NCBI RefSeq assembly: GCF_027409185.1
Contig: NC_084463.1
Span: 44,866,407 to 44,930,406, forward strand
Reading direction: 5' to 3'
From: Cynocephalus volans
Lineage: Eukaryota; Chordata; Mammalia; Dermoptera; Cynocephalidae
Length of the DNA stretch: 64,000 nucleotides
Part shown: piece by piece, positions 23,343-35,929 of the stretch
Numbering within the stretch: position 1 is the stretch's first letter
Layout of the letters: each line of letters opens with the position of its first letter
The notes under the pieces: generated by a model
What the model was told of the DNA's origin: nothing
Seen by the model: the letters and a program-made list of their open reading frames with translations, nothing else
Databases searched by the model: none
Program-made: the position numbers and the translations under genes

Positions 23343-24178
23343 ATGGAAGGTAAAGGTGACCTACGCAGTGAGGACGCACCTGAGATGATGAAACCCACAA
23401 GGAAAGCCTTCATCAAAACCCAGGGATTCGGAAGAACAACTGTTGTTAAGCGAGAGAGTGAGGGAGATGTGGAGGCAGGCTCACAGGGGCAGCAGCCCCC
23501 ACGGCAGCACAGCCTGGCCTTGGGATGCAGTGGGACGTGGCCACAGTGCACCGAGCCAGTGGAGGAATCCCTTACAATAGTTCAGTGCCGAGGAAGGAAG
23601 AACGCTCATGTCTCCTTTGAAGATTCCAGTGAGCCAATGTCTTGTCCAGTCCCAGATGTTGAAACTGCCTTGGAAGGGAGGATAGGAAGTACCTCTGAGA
23701 TGAAAAGTGGCCCCCACTCTGGTTCCTTGAGTGTACAGGAGCGACCTGCCTCTTCTGGAAAGGCCAGAGGAAGCAAGGAAAAGGAGGACACCTCCGACAA
23801 TGACAGTGATGGCCTGACTTTGAAGGAGCTTCAGAATCGCCTTTGGAGAAAGCGAGAGCAAGAGCCACCTGACAGGCCCCTGAAAGGCATCCAGAATCAC
23901 CTAAGAAAGAAGCATCGGGAGGAGAAACCCACAGACACTGTGCATGTCAAGGCAGGAAATACTGTCGAGAATGCTCTGCCCAGCAAGCAAGAGCCAGAGA
24001 CTGTCCAGAGGGTTGTGTCCCAGGCAGTGACCGATGACCAAGAGAGTCAGTGGGAGAGGACAGCAGCTCAGCAAGTGAAAGGTGAAGAGAGCAGGGACTC
24101 GGGCAAGCCTAAGCCTGAATGTGAGCTGCACAACCCCAACACCCTGGACCGCATGTGTCTCCAGCCTCGTAACAACAG
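23343..24178 (+). CDS. DIDO1: DIDO1-like coding exon 1 (start codon)
   Basis: The exon opens after acceptor 'ttctcattag'. ATG 23343 has a purine at -3 and G at +4, and the encoded start (MEGKGDLRSEDAPEMMKPT) aligns with the DIDO1 N-terminus. It encodes residues 1-278 plus two bases. It retains the Ser/Asp acidic stretch 'DTSDNDSDGLTLKELQNRL' and the following Arg/Lys-rich segment. It ends within the PHD finger at 'LDRMCLQPRNN', where the first zinc Cys is replaced by Arg (residue 270). Several Arg positions of DIDO1 are Cys, Trp or Gln here, as expected from CpG decay. The donor is gtgggt. There are no stops. Confidence 0.88.
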
Positions 24179-24937
24179 GTGGGTCATGGGAGGACAGGGA
24201 TGGGCTGCCCCAGCTTTAAAAGAAATCTGGGTGATGAAAATAGTGTTTATATTTGTTTTGATTTTAAATGTTACAAAGCTAGGCTGGATGAATAATTTGT
24301 TTATTCAAAAAAGACGAACTCATCATTATCAAAAAAGGAATGAAAGGCCAGCCTAGAGCCACCCCTCCCCTGTGGTAGCCACCCAACATGTGGCTGTTAT
24401 AGTCAAAGTGATGAGCATGGGAGGAGGTGAGAAGCTCCCTGCCCCCACCCAGCCATGTGCAGCCAGTGGCTGCCGAGTACCCCACACGTGGTCTCAGTAA
24501 TCTGTCAGAGAGTGCTCCCATAGACTGTTCCTTGGGAGACAGCAGAGGGCCAGGTGCAGACTGGTGGAACCCCAGTGTGGACATGGGGGCAGCTCAGAGT
24601 CTTCGCTAGACTTTGGTGTTAAGGAATCTCTATTGGCTTGTTGGTGGGACAAAGGCATCACTGCTGTTTTGAGGAGACATATACTGAAGTAGTTAGGGTA
24701 CAATGCCTGGAAAGCCTATAGCTCACTCCAGCCAAAAAAGGATACACAAATTTAGTTGAATGTTAGTAAAATCAGTAGAGGGACATATGTGTTCTTTGTT
24801 CCGTTCTCTGTACTTTTATGTATATTTGCATTTTCTAAGCAATAGAATGTTAAAACCTATTGGACTTCTTAATTTGTCAAAAAGTAAGTGTTTGTCCCTC
24901 ACGTCCCATTCCTAATATCATTATTTTATGATTTCAG

Positions 24938-25259
24938 GTTTATGAGTTGCTGTGACCGATGTGAAGAACGGTTTTGTGGCAATTCTGGGGGCGCTTCTCA
25001 GGCTCGAGGAAGGCTTTTGGAAAGGAACAGGGAAGATTATATCTGCCCAAACTGCACCGTTCTGCAAGTGCAGGATGAGACTAAGGCAGAAACCACAGAC
25101 CATCAGGAAACTAAATTTAGACCTGGAGATGCTGATGACACAGAGTTTACAAGTACAGGAACAGTGGAGCAAAAATCTAGTGAAGACCGAAAGATAAAGA
25201 GGAGAGTTGAGAAAGCTGCAAATCCAAGTGGCAAGAAAAAACTCAAGCTTTGCCAGCCT
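24938..25259 (+). CDS. DIDO1: DIDO1-like coding exon 2 (rest of PHD finger)
   Basis: It joins in phase (AG|G) to give 'RFMSCCDRCEERFCGNSGG'. It encodes residues 279-386. Cys283/284, Cys287, Cys315 and Cys318 remain. The His ligand is Cys (292), the following Cys ligand is Ser (295), and the cage Trp is Arg (290). After the PHD, 'ARGRLLERN' and 'DYICPNC' are well conserved, followed by an acidic linker and 'NPSGKKKLK', a likely nuclear localisation segment. Donor gtgagt. Confidence 0.88.
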
Positions 25260-26354
25260 GTGAGTATTTTGCCTACTGAGGTAAACATTAAGGGGATGAA
25301 CTTATGGGTTCCAGACTTGCTATTGGTAGAAATATCAAGGTTGGGGAAGTTTCTGTCTTGAAATAAGCTAATTTCTACCAAAACAGGTTCTGCATCTGGG
25401 TGGGGCTTCCTGAGCTCTGCCCCCATCTCCTGCCCACACCATCTGGACAAGCATCTGTACCTACCTCATCAGCTGTTGTGCACTTAATTCTTAACAATCA
25501 CTTTTATTTCCATGTTCTTGATGTTACTTATGTATTTTATGTGTATCAGCAGAATTGTTTTTGAATTGCTGAAATGCGTGTGCCCTCCTGTCCACCCACA
25601 CATACCATCTCGAGCTGCTTTGTGGTTCTTTTGCCATCTTGGTGTGGGAAGCCCTGAGTGGTCTTGGTGCCTGCATCAGTCTGACCCTCACTATTCTTGG
25701 CTCAGTGTGTCATTTCTCTGCCTTGTGGCTATTTCCTTGACACTCCTTCCTACCTGGTTTTTATGTCCCTCTGGGACTGTGATTCTTCATCATTTTTTCC
25801 ACATATGTCAGCTTCTGCTGTTGAGGAGAGATGTCACATGCTCATAATCTCCATTCCAGTGCCCATGAGGGGACATGACTCAGAGCATGTTTCACTCTGG
25901 GCCTTCCTGAGTCCCTGGCCCACCCCTACCCTGGCAGCTTGTCCTCTAACTGGGGCCAACCAAACAGGAGGCTTTTAGGTTGCTGTGTCTCAAAGCATCT
26001 CTGCCTTATGAACACTCTTGCACTGTTAGCTGCAAGGTGGAAGTGCAAGGACTGAGCCATTTAAATAAATGTGCCATGAAAGTATTAAGAGTGACTAAAT
26101 GGAAATATGACACTACTGTTAATATCACAGTCATTAAGAAAAATTAATAGGAAAATTTCTCCATTTCATCTTTATCATCAATGTGTTTTACTTAAGCTTA
26201 TATAAAACTTTATTCTAAGTAAAACAGATTCTGTGGAAGAAAAATAACTATGTTAATTATTTAATTTGAGAAATAAGTTTTCACTTAAGTACATTTGAGG
26301 GATGCCTTCATGTGTATTTTAGTCTTGACCATCAACACAGAAGCAACCAAGTGT

Positions 26355-26590
26355 ACATCTTGTGCTGTATTAGGTTTTTGTTACTGTATACCACACTACC
26401 ACAAACTTAGCTTAGAACATCACACATTTATGGTTTCAGTTTCTGTTGTTCTCAAGCCTGGGCATGACTTCACTGGGCCCTCTGATTGGGATCTTAACAG
26501 GACTGCAGTCAGGCTGTGACTCTTGTCTCATCAGAGGCTCAGCAGGGGAAAGATCCCCTTCCAGAATCCCTCATGCTGTTCAGTATATAA
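26355..26590 (+). repeat. Degraded copy of the repeat seen at 22600
   Basis: 'aggtttttgttactgtatac', 'ccacaaacttagcttagaac' and, later, 'gctcagcaggggaaagatcc' match the general layout of the same unnamed ancient mammalian repeat. It lies within the intron between coding exons 2 and 3. Confidence 0.5.
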
Positions 26591-27218
26591 ATATGTCCCA
26601 TGCAATTTTTGTGGCATACTTATATAATATTTTTTGTTTGTTTATCTGAAATCCAGATTTAGTTGTGTGTCCCGTATTTTATCTAGCAGCTGTACTCAGA
26701 TCCTAAACTTGGTTGGCCTTCCCAAAGCAGGGTAGCTTATTTCACAATCAGCAATGGAGTCTCCTCTCTTTAGGAAAGGCCAGTTTCTCTCTTAAGGGTC
26801 CTTTCTGGTCATCTCATTTGGGACCTTGCTTACCTGTGCAATTACTGCACGTTTGCCCTATAGCAGAACCTGATTGTGGGTATGAAGTCTCATCGTGTGC
26901 ATGGACCTTGCTCATGCTCAAGATGGAGGGAATTATACAGAGCATATGTACCAGCGGCAGGGGTCCTAAGGGTCACCTTAGAGTTCTGCCCACCACAGAT
27001 GGTTTGAAGGACAGTTAAAATGTGAATACCTTGCCTCGGGGAAATACACTCATGTAGTTTGAATAAGTAAAGATAGGATTTTATTCATATTAAAAATATT
27101 ATTGACATCTCTTAATTAAAAACAGTGAGCTTGGTACTACACATAGTGATTTTACACAGCATTTTAACTGCAGAAATTGGCAAGCACACTGTCTGAAGTT
27201 CCCTGTTTTGCTCTGCAG

Positions 27219-27431
27219 GTGGTAGAGTCTCCAGGCACCTCCCAGTGTACCAGAGCTGGGTGCTCCAATGTGGTGCAGCCCAACCTGGCCTACTGCAGCA
27301 AGGACCGCATTCTTAAACATGCTGCAGCTACTATGAAATGCTTAAGTTCAGGCAAAGAACAGAAACCAAAACCTAAGGAGAAGATCAAGATGAAGCCAGA
27401 GAAGCTCCGTCTTGCACAGTATAGTGTTCAG
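27219..27431 (+). CDS. DIDO1: DIDO1-like coding exon 3
   Basis: Acceptor 'gctctgcag'; 71 codons in phase 0 (residues 387-457). It begins 'VVESPGTSQCTRAGCSNV' and contains the C-x4-C / YCS / CILK-like Cys motif seen in DIDO1; the last Cys is changed (here 'DRILKHAAATMK'). It then has a Lys/Pro-rich run 'KEQKPKPKEKIKMKPEK'. Donor gtaagt. There are no stops. Confidence 0.87.
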
Positions 27432-27844
27432 GTAAGTTGACTCAGACCACCCTTTGAACAATTGGAGCAAAATTTGTGTAACAGTGTTTCCCCCTGAGAC
27501 TTGTTTTTTTATTATATGTAGAATGTAAGGGAAAGCAGGTACAGATGTACTGCAGATAGTATCACCTTTACCTTTGTCTTCCACCTTTTCCACCTATTTT
27601 TTTTTCATAACCCATTAGCTGAAATTCAGTCATATAAATGCAGTAAAGCAAAAGCAGGTAACTCACTGCTGCATGGAGAACATAAGACTTCAGGACACTG
27701 GCAGCAGTCTTGAATAAAAGAGTTGGTAGTCACCCGACGGAGTTTGTATAGAGAGTAGACACACAGGGCAGTTGGGAGGGAGGTGAGCTCTGGACAAGTC
27801 TTTGTTCTTCATTTGAGACCTCACTCACAAGATTGTTTATTATT

Positions 27845-28195
27845 TTTATTCATTTATTTTTAATAGACTTTACTTTTTAGAGCAGTTTTAGGTTCACAGC
27901 AATATTGAGCAGGAAGTACAGAGATTTCCCATGTATACCCCTGACCCACACATGTGTAGCCTGTCCCATTAGCAACATTGCCCAAAAAAGTGGTACATTT
28001 GTTACAATTAATGAAACGGATTTATACATTATCGTCATCCAAAGACCACAGTTTCCATTAGAGTTCACACTTTTTTGTGTATTCTGTGGGTTTGGACAGA
28101 TGTTTAATGATGTATGTCTTCCATGATACTGTCACAGAATTTCATTACCTTGAAATCCTCTCTGCCTATTCATCCATTCCTCCTCCATAACCTCT
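27845..28195 (-). repeat. Antisense L1 3'UTR (old)
   Basis: 'gagcagttttaggttcacag', then 'gagatttcccatgtatacc' and 'gtggtacatttgttacaatt' are standard antisense L1M 3'UTR wording. Intronic. Confidence 0.75.
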
Positions 28196-28239
28196 GGTCT
28201 TTTTACTGTCTCCATAGCTTACCTGTTTTTATTTATTTA

Positions 28240-28715
28240 CTTATGTTTTATTTTTTGCTAAAAGAGAAGTTTATTTAATATAAATACATATATTAGTAAA
28301 AAAGAAAGAGCTCAAATCAGCAATCACCTTTGCACCTCAGGAAACTAGAAAATGAAGAGCAAACTAAGCCCAGACCAAGCAAAGAATGTAAATAATAAAA
28401 ATTAGAGTATAGAAAATGAAAGAAAATAGAAAAAAATGTAGGGAAAATCAATGAAAGTAAATGTTGGTACTTTGATGAGATCCATAAAATTGGCAAACCT
28501 TTGTCTAGGTGGACTAAGAAAAAAGAAAACTCAAATAACTAAAATCAGAAATGAAAGAGGGGTCATTACAATGAAATTTACAGAAATCAAAAGGGTTATA
28601 GGAGAATACTATGCATAATTGTTGGTCAACAAATTAGATCATCTAGATGAAATGAATAAATTTCTTGAAACACATCACCTACCAAGACTGAATTTTGTAA
28701 GAAGCAGTTTCAACA
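28240..28715 (+). repeat. Sense L1 ORF2 fragment
   Basis: A-rich text such as 'aaatgaagagcaaactaagc' and 'aaaattggcaaacctttgtc' followed by '...atgaaagagg ggtcattac' matches the sense L1 ORF2 region between the endonuclease and reverse transcriptase. It has many stops. Intronic. Confidence 0.75.
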
Positions 28716-29900
28716 GAACTATGGCTAGTAAGATGGGTCATTACCATTTTTTGAATTGCTGGTGTAGGACTCCCTTGAGGATTTCTTACAGGGCTGGTGA
28801 CATGGTGGTAAACTCCCACCATTTTTGTCTGGAAAATACACTATTTCTCTCTCATTTCTGAGGGATAGCCTTACTGGATATGGTGTGCTTCTCTGGCAGT
28901 TTATTTCTTTTAGTATTTTCAGTATGTCATCCCATTTCCTTCTGTCCTGCAGAGTTACTGTTGAAAAGTTTGCTGTTAGTCTGATAAGGGCTCCCTTATA
29001 GGTGACTTGATGCTTTTCTCTTGCTTCTTTTAAAATATTCTCTTTGTCTTTGAGCTTTGCCAGTTTGACTACTTACTGTGTGTCTTGGAGAGGATTATTG
29101 GGGTGAATTTGTTTGGGGATCTTTGAGCTTCCTGGGTCTGGAGGTCCATGTCTCTCCCTGTTCCTGGGAAGTTTACCATTATTATTTCATTGGATAGGTT
29201 TTCCATACCTTTTCATTTCTCCTCCTCTTCTGGAACACCCATGAGTTGAATTTTCGTGTGCCTAAGGTTGCCTTGTAGCTCTCTTAGATTTTCTTCCTTT
29301 TTTAAAGGTTTTTTTTCTTTTCTTTCTTTCTTTTTTCTTTTTTTCCTGCCTGGGTAATTTTTAAAAAGCTCATCTTCAAGATAAGAAATCATTTCTTCTG
29401 CTTATTCTATCCTGCTGCTTAAGGCTATTCATTGTGTTATTTCGTTGAGTGAATCTTTCAGTTCCATGAGTTCTGATCATTCTTTTATAAGATATTAATC
29501 TCTTTGTAAATTTCCTCCCTTATATCATAGATTTTTTTTCTCATTTTTTTATGTTGCCTGAGTCTTCTCTTATGTCAGTGAGTTCCTTTAAGATTGTTGC
29601 TCATAATACCCCTTATGTCCTTGCAAGGGTTTCTTGCTATATACAGTCTGGTATTGCTGAGTTACTGTATTCTTTTGGTGGTGTCATATTTTCTTGGATT
29701 TTCATATTTCTAGTATCTCTATATTTATGTCTGGTCATCTGTTAGAGAATAGTTGCTGCTTCTTCTGTCACTCTAGAGTGGGCTTTGCAGAGAAGGATGT
29801 ACTCTTCTTTTTCCACACTCCACTGGTGTCAATGCCATTAGGTATCTGGTAGGCTGTCTGCATGACAGGTGTGATACTGTGGTGGTCTTGAGCTGCTTTT
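28716..29900 (-). repeat. Antisense LINE sequence (L1/HAL1-like)
   Basis: T-rich text including 'ggatttcttacagggctggt', 'ctgcagagttactgttgaaa' and 'ttgagcttcctgggtctgga' is a common antisense LINE block in mammalian introns. It abuts the sense fragment at 28240, so two LINE pieces face each other. The subfamily is not certain. It may continue to about 30150. Confidence 0.6.
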
Positions 29901-30663
29901 GCAGCAGCCATATCTGTGGTAGTGGCTGTGGTGGCCCACCCATGTGGAAGGGGTTTTTTAGTGTGCTCCGTGTCTGCTTGCAGGCAGGAGATGCTGCCCT
30001 CAGGTGCTGCCTTGGACTCCAGGTATGCTCTGCTTCTTGCCTGCTTCCAGGTGGATGAGGCTGCCCTTGGTACTCTGTGGAATTTGGGGAGAATTCAGGG
30101 ATTGCTGGAAATCACAGGTTCTTCTCTCAGGCCTGTCCTGGGGCTCAGGTTGATGTTACATTTATGACAAGCAAAGTGTAACTAACACTGTTTGGAGAGT
30201 TTTCTTGATTATTTTCAAATGCTTATTTTACTTTTAGGTGACTTAATTTTTAAAGTTGGTAGTTTTAAATCATAGAACTGACAAAGAAGTGGTTGCTGCT
30301 GCACCCAGGAGGAAAATGGCTGCACCAAGCATGCCCTGGGCCTGGCAGAGGATAAAGAAACATCATTTGTTCTCTTCGTGCATCCTGTGTCACTGCTTTC
30401 GTACCTCAGCAAGGTTACAGGGGGTCCTGTGTCAGGGATCTTCTTGTCACTCAGAAAGTTGGAATCCTGAATAAGAGGTGGGAGTGCTAAGGGTTAGCTC
30501 AATGTGCAAAGGTAGCCAGACTGCTGCTAGGCAAATGTGGTGTGCAGACTCAGGGTAGATGACCCAAAGAAGGTATAGGATTATGACCTTTCTTGCTCAG
30601 TGAAATGAAGTGGAGGTGTACTTTCTGGCCTTCTTAATAATTGGGGTATTACTTATTATCCAG

Positions 30664-30877
30664 GGAGGCATTAAAAGCTCTTCTCTGCACGAGAGACCAG
30701 CTCCAGAAAAAAAAGAAGGCACAGTGAAGAAGGCGGTGGTGGCTTTTTCTAGGAGGAAATCCCTCGGTAAGGAGACAACTTGTGAAAGCAGCATGCCATC
30801 CTGGGCAAGCAACCACAATTACAGTGCAGTAAAGCTGGAAAAGACTTCCACTGTCTCATCATCACTGTTGTGCAAAT
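30664..30877 (+). CDS. DIDO1: DIDO1-like coding exon 4
   Basis: Acceptor 'ttattatccag'; residues 458-528 plus one base. It reads 'GGIKSSSLHERPAPEKKEG', and further 'SMPSWASNHNYSAVKLEK', clearly DIDO1. The region is a disordered Lys/Ser/Pro linker. Donor gtatgt at 30878. No stops. Confidence 0.86.
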
Positions 30878-31059
30878 GTATGTATCACCTGGGGGCTGGC
30901 CTCCTGGACCCCTCCCACTCTTTCCAGATAGCCATTTCCTGAGCCTGTGCAGGACTGGGGGTTGCAGTTGTGTTTTAATGCTGTTCATAAACACTGGCTG
31001 CACCATCAGTGCTGGAAGGGAATGCCCATGTGCAAGATGCCTCCTGACACTGAGGATCT

Positions 31060-32330
31060 ATCTCTAATCTCTTGGGACTTCCAGTCCGTGTTTTCCAAAA
31101 AGGTGTACAAACCTCATTAGTAAATGTTTCACCTTGATGATTAAGTTTTTAAATCTGTTTTCCTTATCAGGCTCTGATAAGCATTTGTATTGCCTTCAGC
31201 AAAATCTGAATAGATAGACTGCCCAGCATTTAAAATTCCTCATTGTCCAAACATCAGTTAGTCTTCTTACAGCCCATATAAAACTTAAGTTTTCCCACAT
31301 GATCCAATCTCAGCACATAAAATCAGCACTTTTTTTTATATGTTCTGTGAACCTCTGCAAATTAGTGTTGCATCTCGTATTCAACTTAGGTATGCTTTTC
31401 AGGAGTTAAGTTTAACTCTGACTGGACAGGTGGGAGTTTTTTCATGTCCTAATCATATACTACACACCCAGATAACATGCATTTGAATTGTGAAGGGCAT
31501 TTACTGCTGCTCTGTAGATCCCACAGTGAGTGAGGGGTGTGCTTGCCCATGTGGAACCGCAGGGTGTCCTCACTAAAGAGAAAGTGCTGAGAATTCTAAG
31601 TGTGACTGGTTTCCTGGCTCATCTCTTAAGCTATTATTAAAGATCAGACTATTGAAGGTCATACCCTGGCATACATTTCAAATTAATGTAATGAGGATAT
31701 TCCAAATAGATCCATTAGACCCGATTAGATCACGCAGCTTGTTGATTCGATCATGCATCTTGTTTCTGAGACTAATGCTGCACCGTTAAATTAAAAATTT
31801 AAATTCAGTCCATCCGATACATTTTATTCTATCATAAAACTATGGTCAAATCAGTTCTTATTTATGGTGTTCATAGTGCATTTTGTGCCTTAAAAAATAA
31901 ACACCAAAAAGATTAAATAGCCCTAGATTTCAGGATTATAAATGTGTTCTGTGTTTTCCTTTTTATTGTCCTTTGAACACATCACTTGGCGGGGCGGTAC
32001 TTGTGTAGGTAGGTGCTAGATCTATTGTGGTCTATATATGTATATAAAAAAAGTAATTCCTTTTGGTTATGTAAGCAGCCCAAGACCTAAGGAATGGAAT
32101 CCCAATTGAGTTAACCTGTTACTGTGTTATAATGAATCTCCATACACCTTAGCTTGTTTGAGCTGAGAATTTCAAGCCAGCAAATAGCATGTCTCATATG
32201 TTCATCCAATTATAGCACCTGTGCAAAACAGAACTTTTAGAGCCAATGAACAGATGTTAAAATAAGTATCCCGTATCTGTGAAAGGGATTGGAGCAGTCA
32301 CTTTTTAACATTCTGCTAAAATGCTTTAAT
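31060..32330. other. Repeat-poor intron segment
   Basis: No transposon is recognised in this AT-rich stretch, unlike most of the window. Homeodomain-like TAAT-rich words are dense (for instance near 31780-31800). It could be a conserved non-coding element or merely unlabelled intron. Confidence 0.35.
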
Positions 32331-34239
32331 TAAATTGATTATATGCACTTAACAGTAAAGGAAAGAAAAACGGGGGGGTATAAATAACCACAGAAGAGAT
32401 AATTTGGATGATTAATTTCAGTTCAGTTAGTTTTTCTCTGTGTTGACCAGAATTGGAGAGCTGACCCCAAGTCTCCAAGTGTGGGGGTTGAGGAGACTGT
32501 GCACATTGGAGAGAGGAAAAGATGGGGAAGTAATCTCCTACTTCACTCACTTTTTGAGGGGGGACAGGGATGGATGGAAGTCCAGATCAGAGAGGGTAAT
32601 TTCTGTACTCATAGGTTTTCTCCTTTGGCCTTTCCCACTTCTTCCATCAGCTTTTCACTGACACTGATATGGCTAATTAACCTTCCCAGCACATCTCTAC
32701 ATCTCAAAATTGAAATTGATTGATATCTCAAATTTATAAGGGACATACATTTTAGCTACTTGCTTGTGATCATTTTCTGTTTCCCCAGAAATGTCATTTT
32801 TCCAAATGATGATTGGGAGGAGAGTAGGGTCATGGGTAAAATAATTCAAGTTCAATGTGCCTCTGCCTCTCTCTCCCACCAAACATCTCTGACTTTTTGG
32901 TAGCAGGGCACATCCTCTGAGTCCTGACAGGTATAGTGGGAGGGGGCAGCATGCACACAGCCCATCATAACTGCACCCCATGAAGACCCTTGTCTCCCTG
33001 ACTGGCTGCAGAAATGCTTTCAGGGGGCGGGGGTCCTGAGGCTGATATCGGGTCCATTTCCAGTCTGTGTGACTGTGTACATTGTGAGAAGTCCTGTGGT
33101 GTAGAGCTGAGCATTGCTGCTGCTTGTGGAGGTGGCCTTGACAACATCCTCTGCTCCCACATGGCTGGTGCTGCCCTCGGTGTGTGGGCATAGGTATAGC
33201 TGCTCAGTGAACTGGGCCTTGCTGTACAGGTAGCTCTCTGCTCCTGCTTAAGGAGGTGCCCTGCCTGTTAAATTATCCTTCACATTCTCAAGGTGATGCG
33301 ATTAACATGCAATTTTTGTAAATTTTGGGGGGGTGGATTTCTGTATAATTTCCTTAGTTTACAGACACAGTTTGCTTTTTAGTTCTCCCCAAGAAAATGG
33401 TGTTTCTCTTGTGTTATTATATCTGTTTGCTTCCATATTGCCTCTCTTTGTTTCCACTGTTTACCCCCCATTACTCAAGGCATGAAGTGGGCTAAAAATT
33501 CTTTTCTAACGTATTTGTGCTTTATTACAATTTTGGAATGGAAGTGCCTGGTCTTTATATTTACAGACACAATTCCCAGTATATTGGACTCCCTAAAGTC
33601 TTGTTAAGTAACTTAAAACATTTGGGATGTGAACAGATTATAAGTAGAAAACAGATTTCAGCAGTTTAATTCTAGCTGTGGGAGTTGAAAAGGAAAACCT
33701 TAATAGCCTGCAGATGTAAACCCAGATAATTGCTTGTGTGAGTTCCCCATCTGAAAACCTTGTCCTCCCGCTCATGTGTGTGTGCCACACAGGTGGCCAG
33801 GCACAGTGTGAAATGGATCCAGGAGCACATGTGTCCTCAAGGATAAATTCTGGCATTGGCTCCAGAAGAACATTGCATTGAAATCATGAGTAAATTTCCT
33901 TTACTAAAACAAACATATGGTAGAATACCAGATCCCAAGATCGTTTTGTAGAAATTTAAAGCTGGTGGTGGAGGGTGTGTCTGCGTTTTTTTTTTACAAG
34001 TTGCATAAGCCATTTTCTCTGTCTCTCCCAGAGTTGTCAGTGACAAATAAATGAGGCTGGGAGTAACCAGACATTGTACATCTAAACCAGCATTCTCCTC
34101 CCAATTTGACGAAATATCAAAATTTGTTCTGATAAAGGATTTAGCTGACAGCTGATTTTTAATGTAATCCACATCGCTGGAATTTTCTTGAAAGCCAATA
34201 ATGACATTCTTTTTGTATTTAAAGTGTCTTACTTTTAAA

Positions 34240-34990
34240 AATATTGTTATTAGTATATTCATTACTACAAATCGTGGTTTTTCTTTATGCCCTTTACCTG
34301 ATCCATCATGTCCCAAACTCCCTCCCTCTCTCCATCCCCACATCTCTAGTAACCATTAGTTTCTTCTGTCCTTCTGAAAGTTCAAGGAATTGTAGTCTTT
34401 TCTGTTTCTTTGTTACTTTGCTTCTATGTTTCTTTCTTTCTTAGCACCTAGTTATAAGTGAGAGCATGTGGTATTTATCTATCCTTGTCTGGCTTACTTC
34501 ACACAACATAATTTTCTCCAGACTCATCCAGGTTGTTACAAATGGCAGAATTTCATTCATTTTTTATAGCTGTGTAGTATTCCATTGTGTACATGTATCA
34601 CATTTTCTTTATCCAGTCATCTGTCGATGGGCACGGAGGTTGGTTCTATATTTTGGCTATTGTAAATAGAGCTGCAGTGAACGTGGGAGTGCAGGTAACC
34701 CTTTGAAGTGATTTCCATTTCTTTGGATATATATACAGTAGTGGGATTGCTGGATCATATGGTAGTGCTGTCTGTATTTGAGGAAGCTTCTTTGCTGTTT
34801 TCCATAGTGGCTGTGCTAATTTACAGCCCCACCAACGTTGTAGCAGAGTTCTCCTTTCCCCATATCCTCAGTAGCATTTGTTATTAATGGTCTTTTTAAT
34901 AATGGTCAGTCTAACTGGAGTGAGATGATATCTCGGTGTGGTTTTGATTTGAATTTCTCTGATGACTAGTGATGCTGAGCATTTTTTCAT
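34240..34990 (-). repeat. Antisense L1 3' end
   Basis: 'gtgagagcatgtggtattta', 'tccattgtgtacatgtatca', 'gggattgctggatcatatgg' and 'tttgaatttctctgatgact' are classical antisense L1 3' landmarks, in the expected order. It is better preserved than other L1 pieces in the introns. Confidence 0.85.
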
Positions 34991-35929
34991 GTACTGTTGC
35001 CAAACAAGCATCATCCACTGACATGCCGTCTGCACCAGAGCCCCTGCCTAGCTGAGGGGCTGCAGTTCTGATCTTTGAGTTCTGGTGGACTATATAGGAT
35101 TATAATGCAATGGGTTCTTTCCTGGCATGTAAAGGTTTTTGTGCAAGTTGGGGGCTTTTGAGGTTTTTTTTTGAGCTTTTGACTATAATCCTTGTTTTAA
35201 TTAAAAGCACTAATTTACTGTTTACCACATTAATTGAATAATGACTAGAGGGCTTTAAAAGGGGACATTTAAACAGCAACATTATTATATTGTTGGTTGC
35301 CAATTCTTAGTATGGAAACATGATTGACTTTCCCCATCTTGCAAATTCCTCTCACCTTTCCATATTTCATTAATGGCATCACCTACAAGTGACTCGTCTA
35401 GTAGGACAATGTGGCATGTGAACCCCCCCCCCCGCTCAGATGTGGTTGCCACAGAGTTCCACTTGGGGTTGAATGTGCATGTAAGGAGCACTCGTCTGTT
35501 TACCATTCCTGAAAAGAGTTTTGAAACTCAAGTTTACAAAAAAATTGCACTTGAATTCTGTAGTGCTATCCTAAACCTATGTAGGGTATTTTTATTTGTT
35601 TTTTTGGTAAAATGAAGTTTGTCCTTCAGTTTTAAAGCTCAACTGAGGAGTAAATTGAGTCTTTGATTATGGAGTTTGTTGGTCGAAGTAAAAGCTTTAA
35701 TATAATAAAATAATAAAGCATTTTTCTATATGAAATAAGCCAAAGTCTATACTAAATACTGCTGACAGCCCTTAATTATGCTTCTTTTCTGAATTTTAAG
35801 ATTTTAAAAATCCTTTTTTCTAGATGTATCCTATTCAGTAATGCCTAGTAAGCTCTTGCTAGTTAAGGGTGGGCATGCTTTGAAGCCTGTTCTCCTGTGT
35901 CACCCGCACACCTGCGCTCTCTCTTGCAG

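Noticed and set aside
23481..23900. 139-codon minus-strand frame in coding exon 1
   Set aside because: The plus strand clearly encodes DIDO1; this is its shadow.
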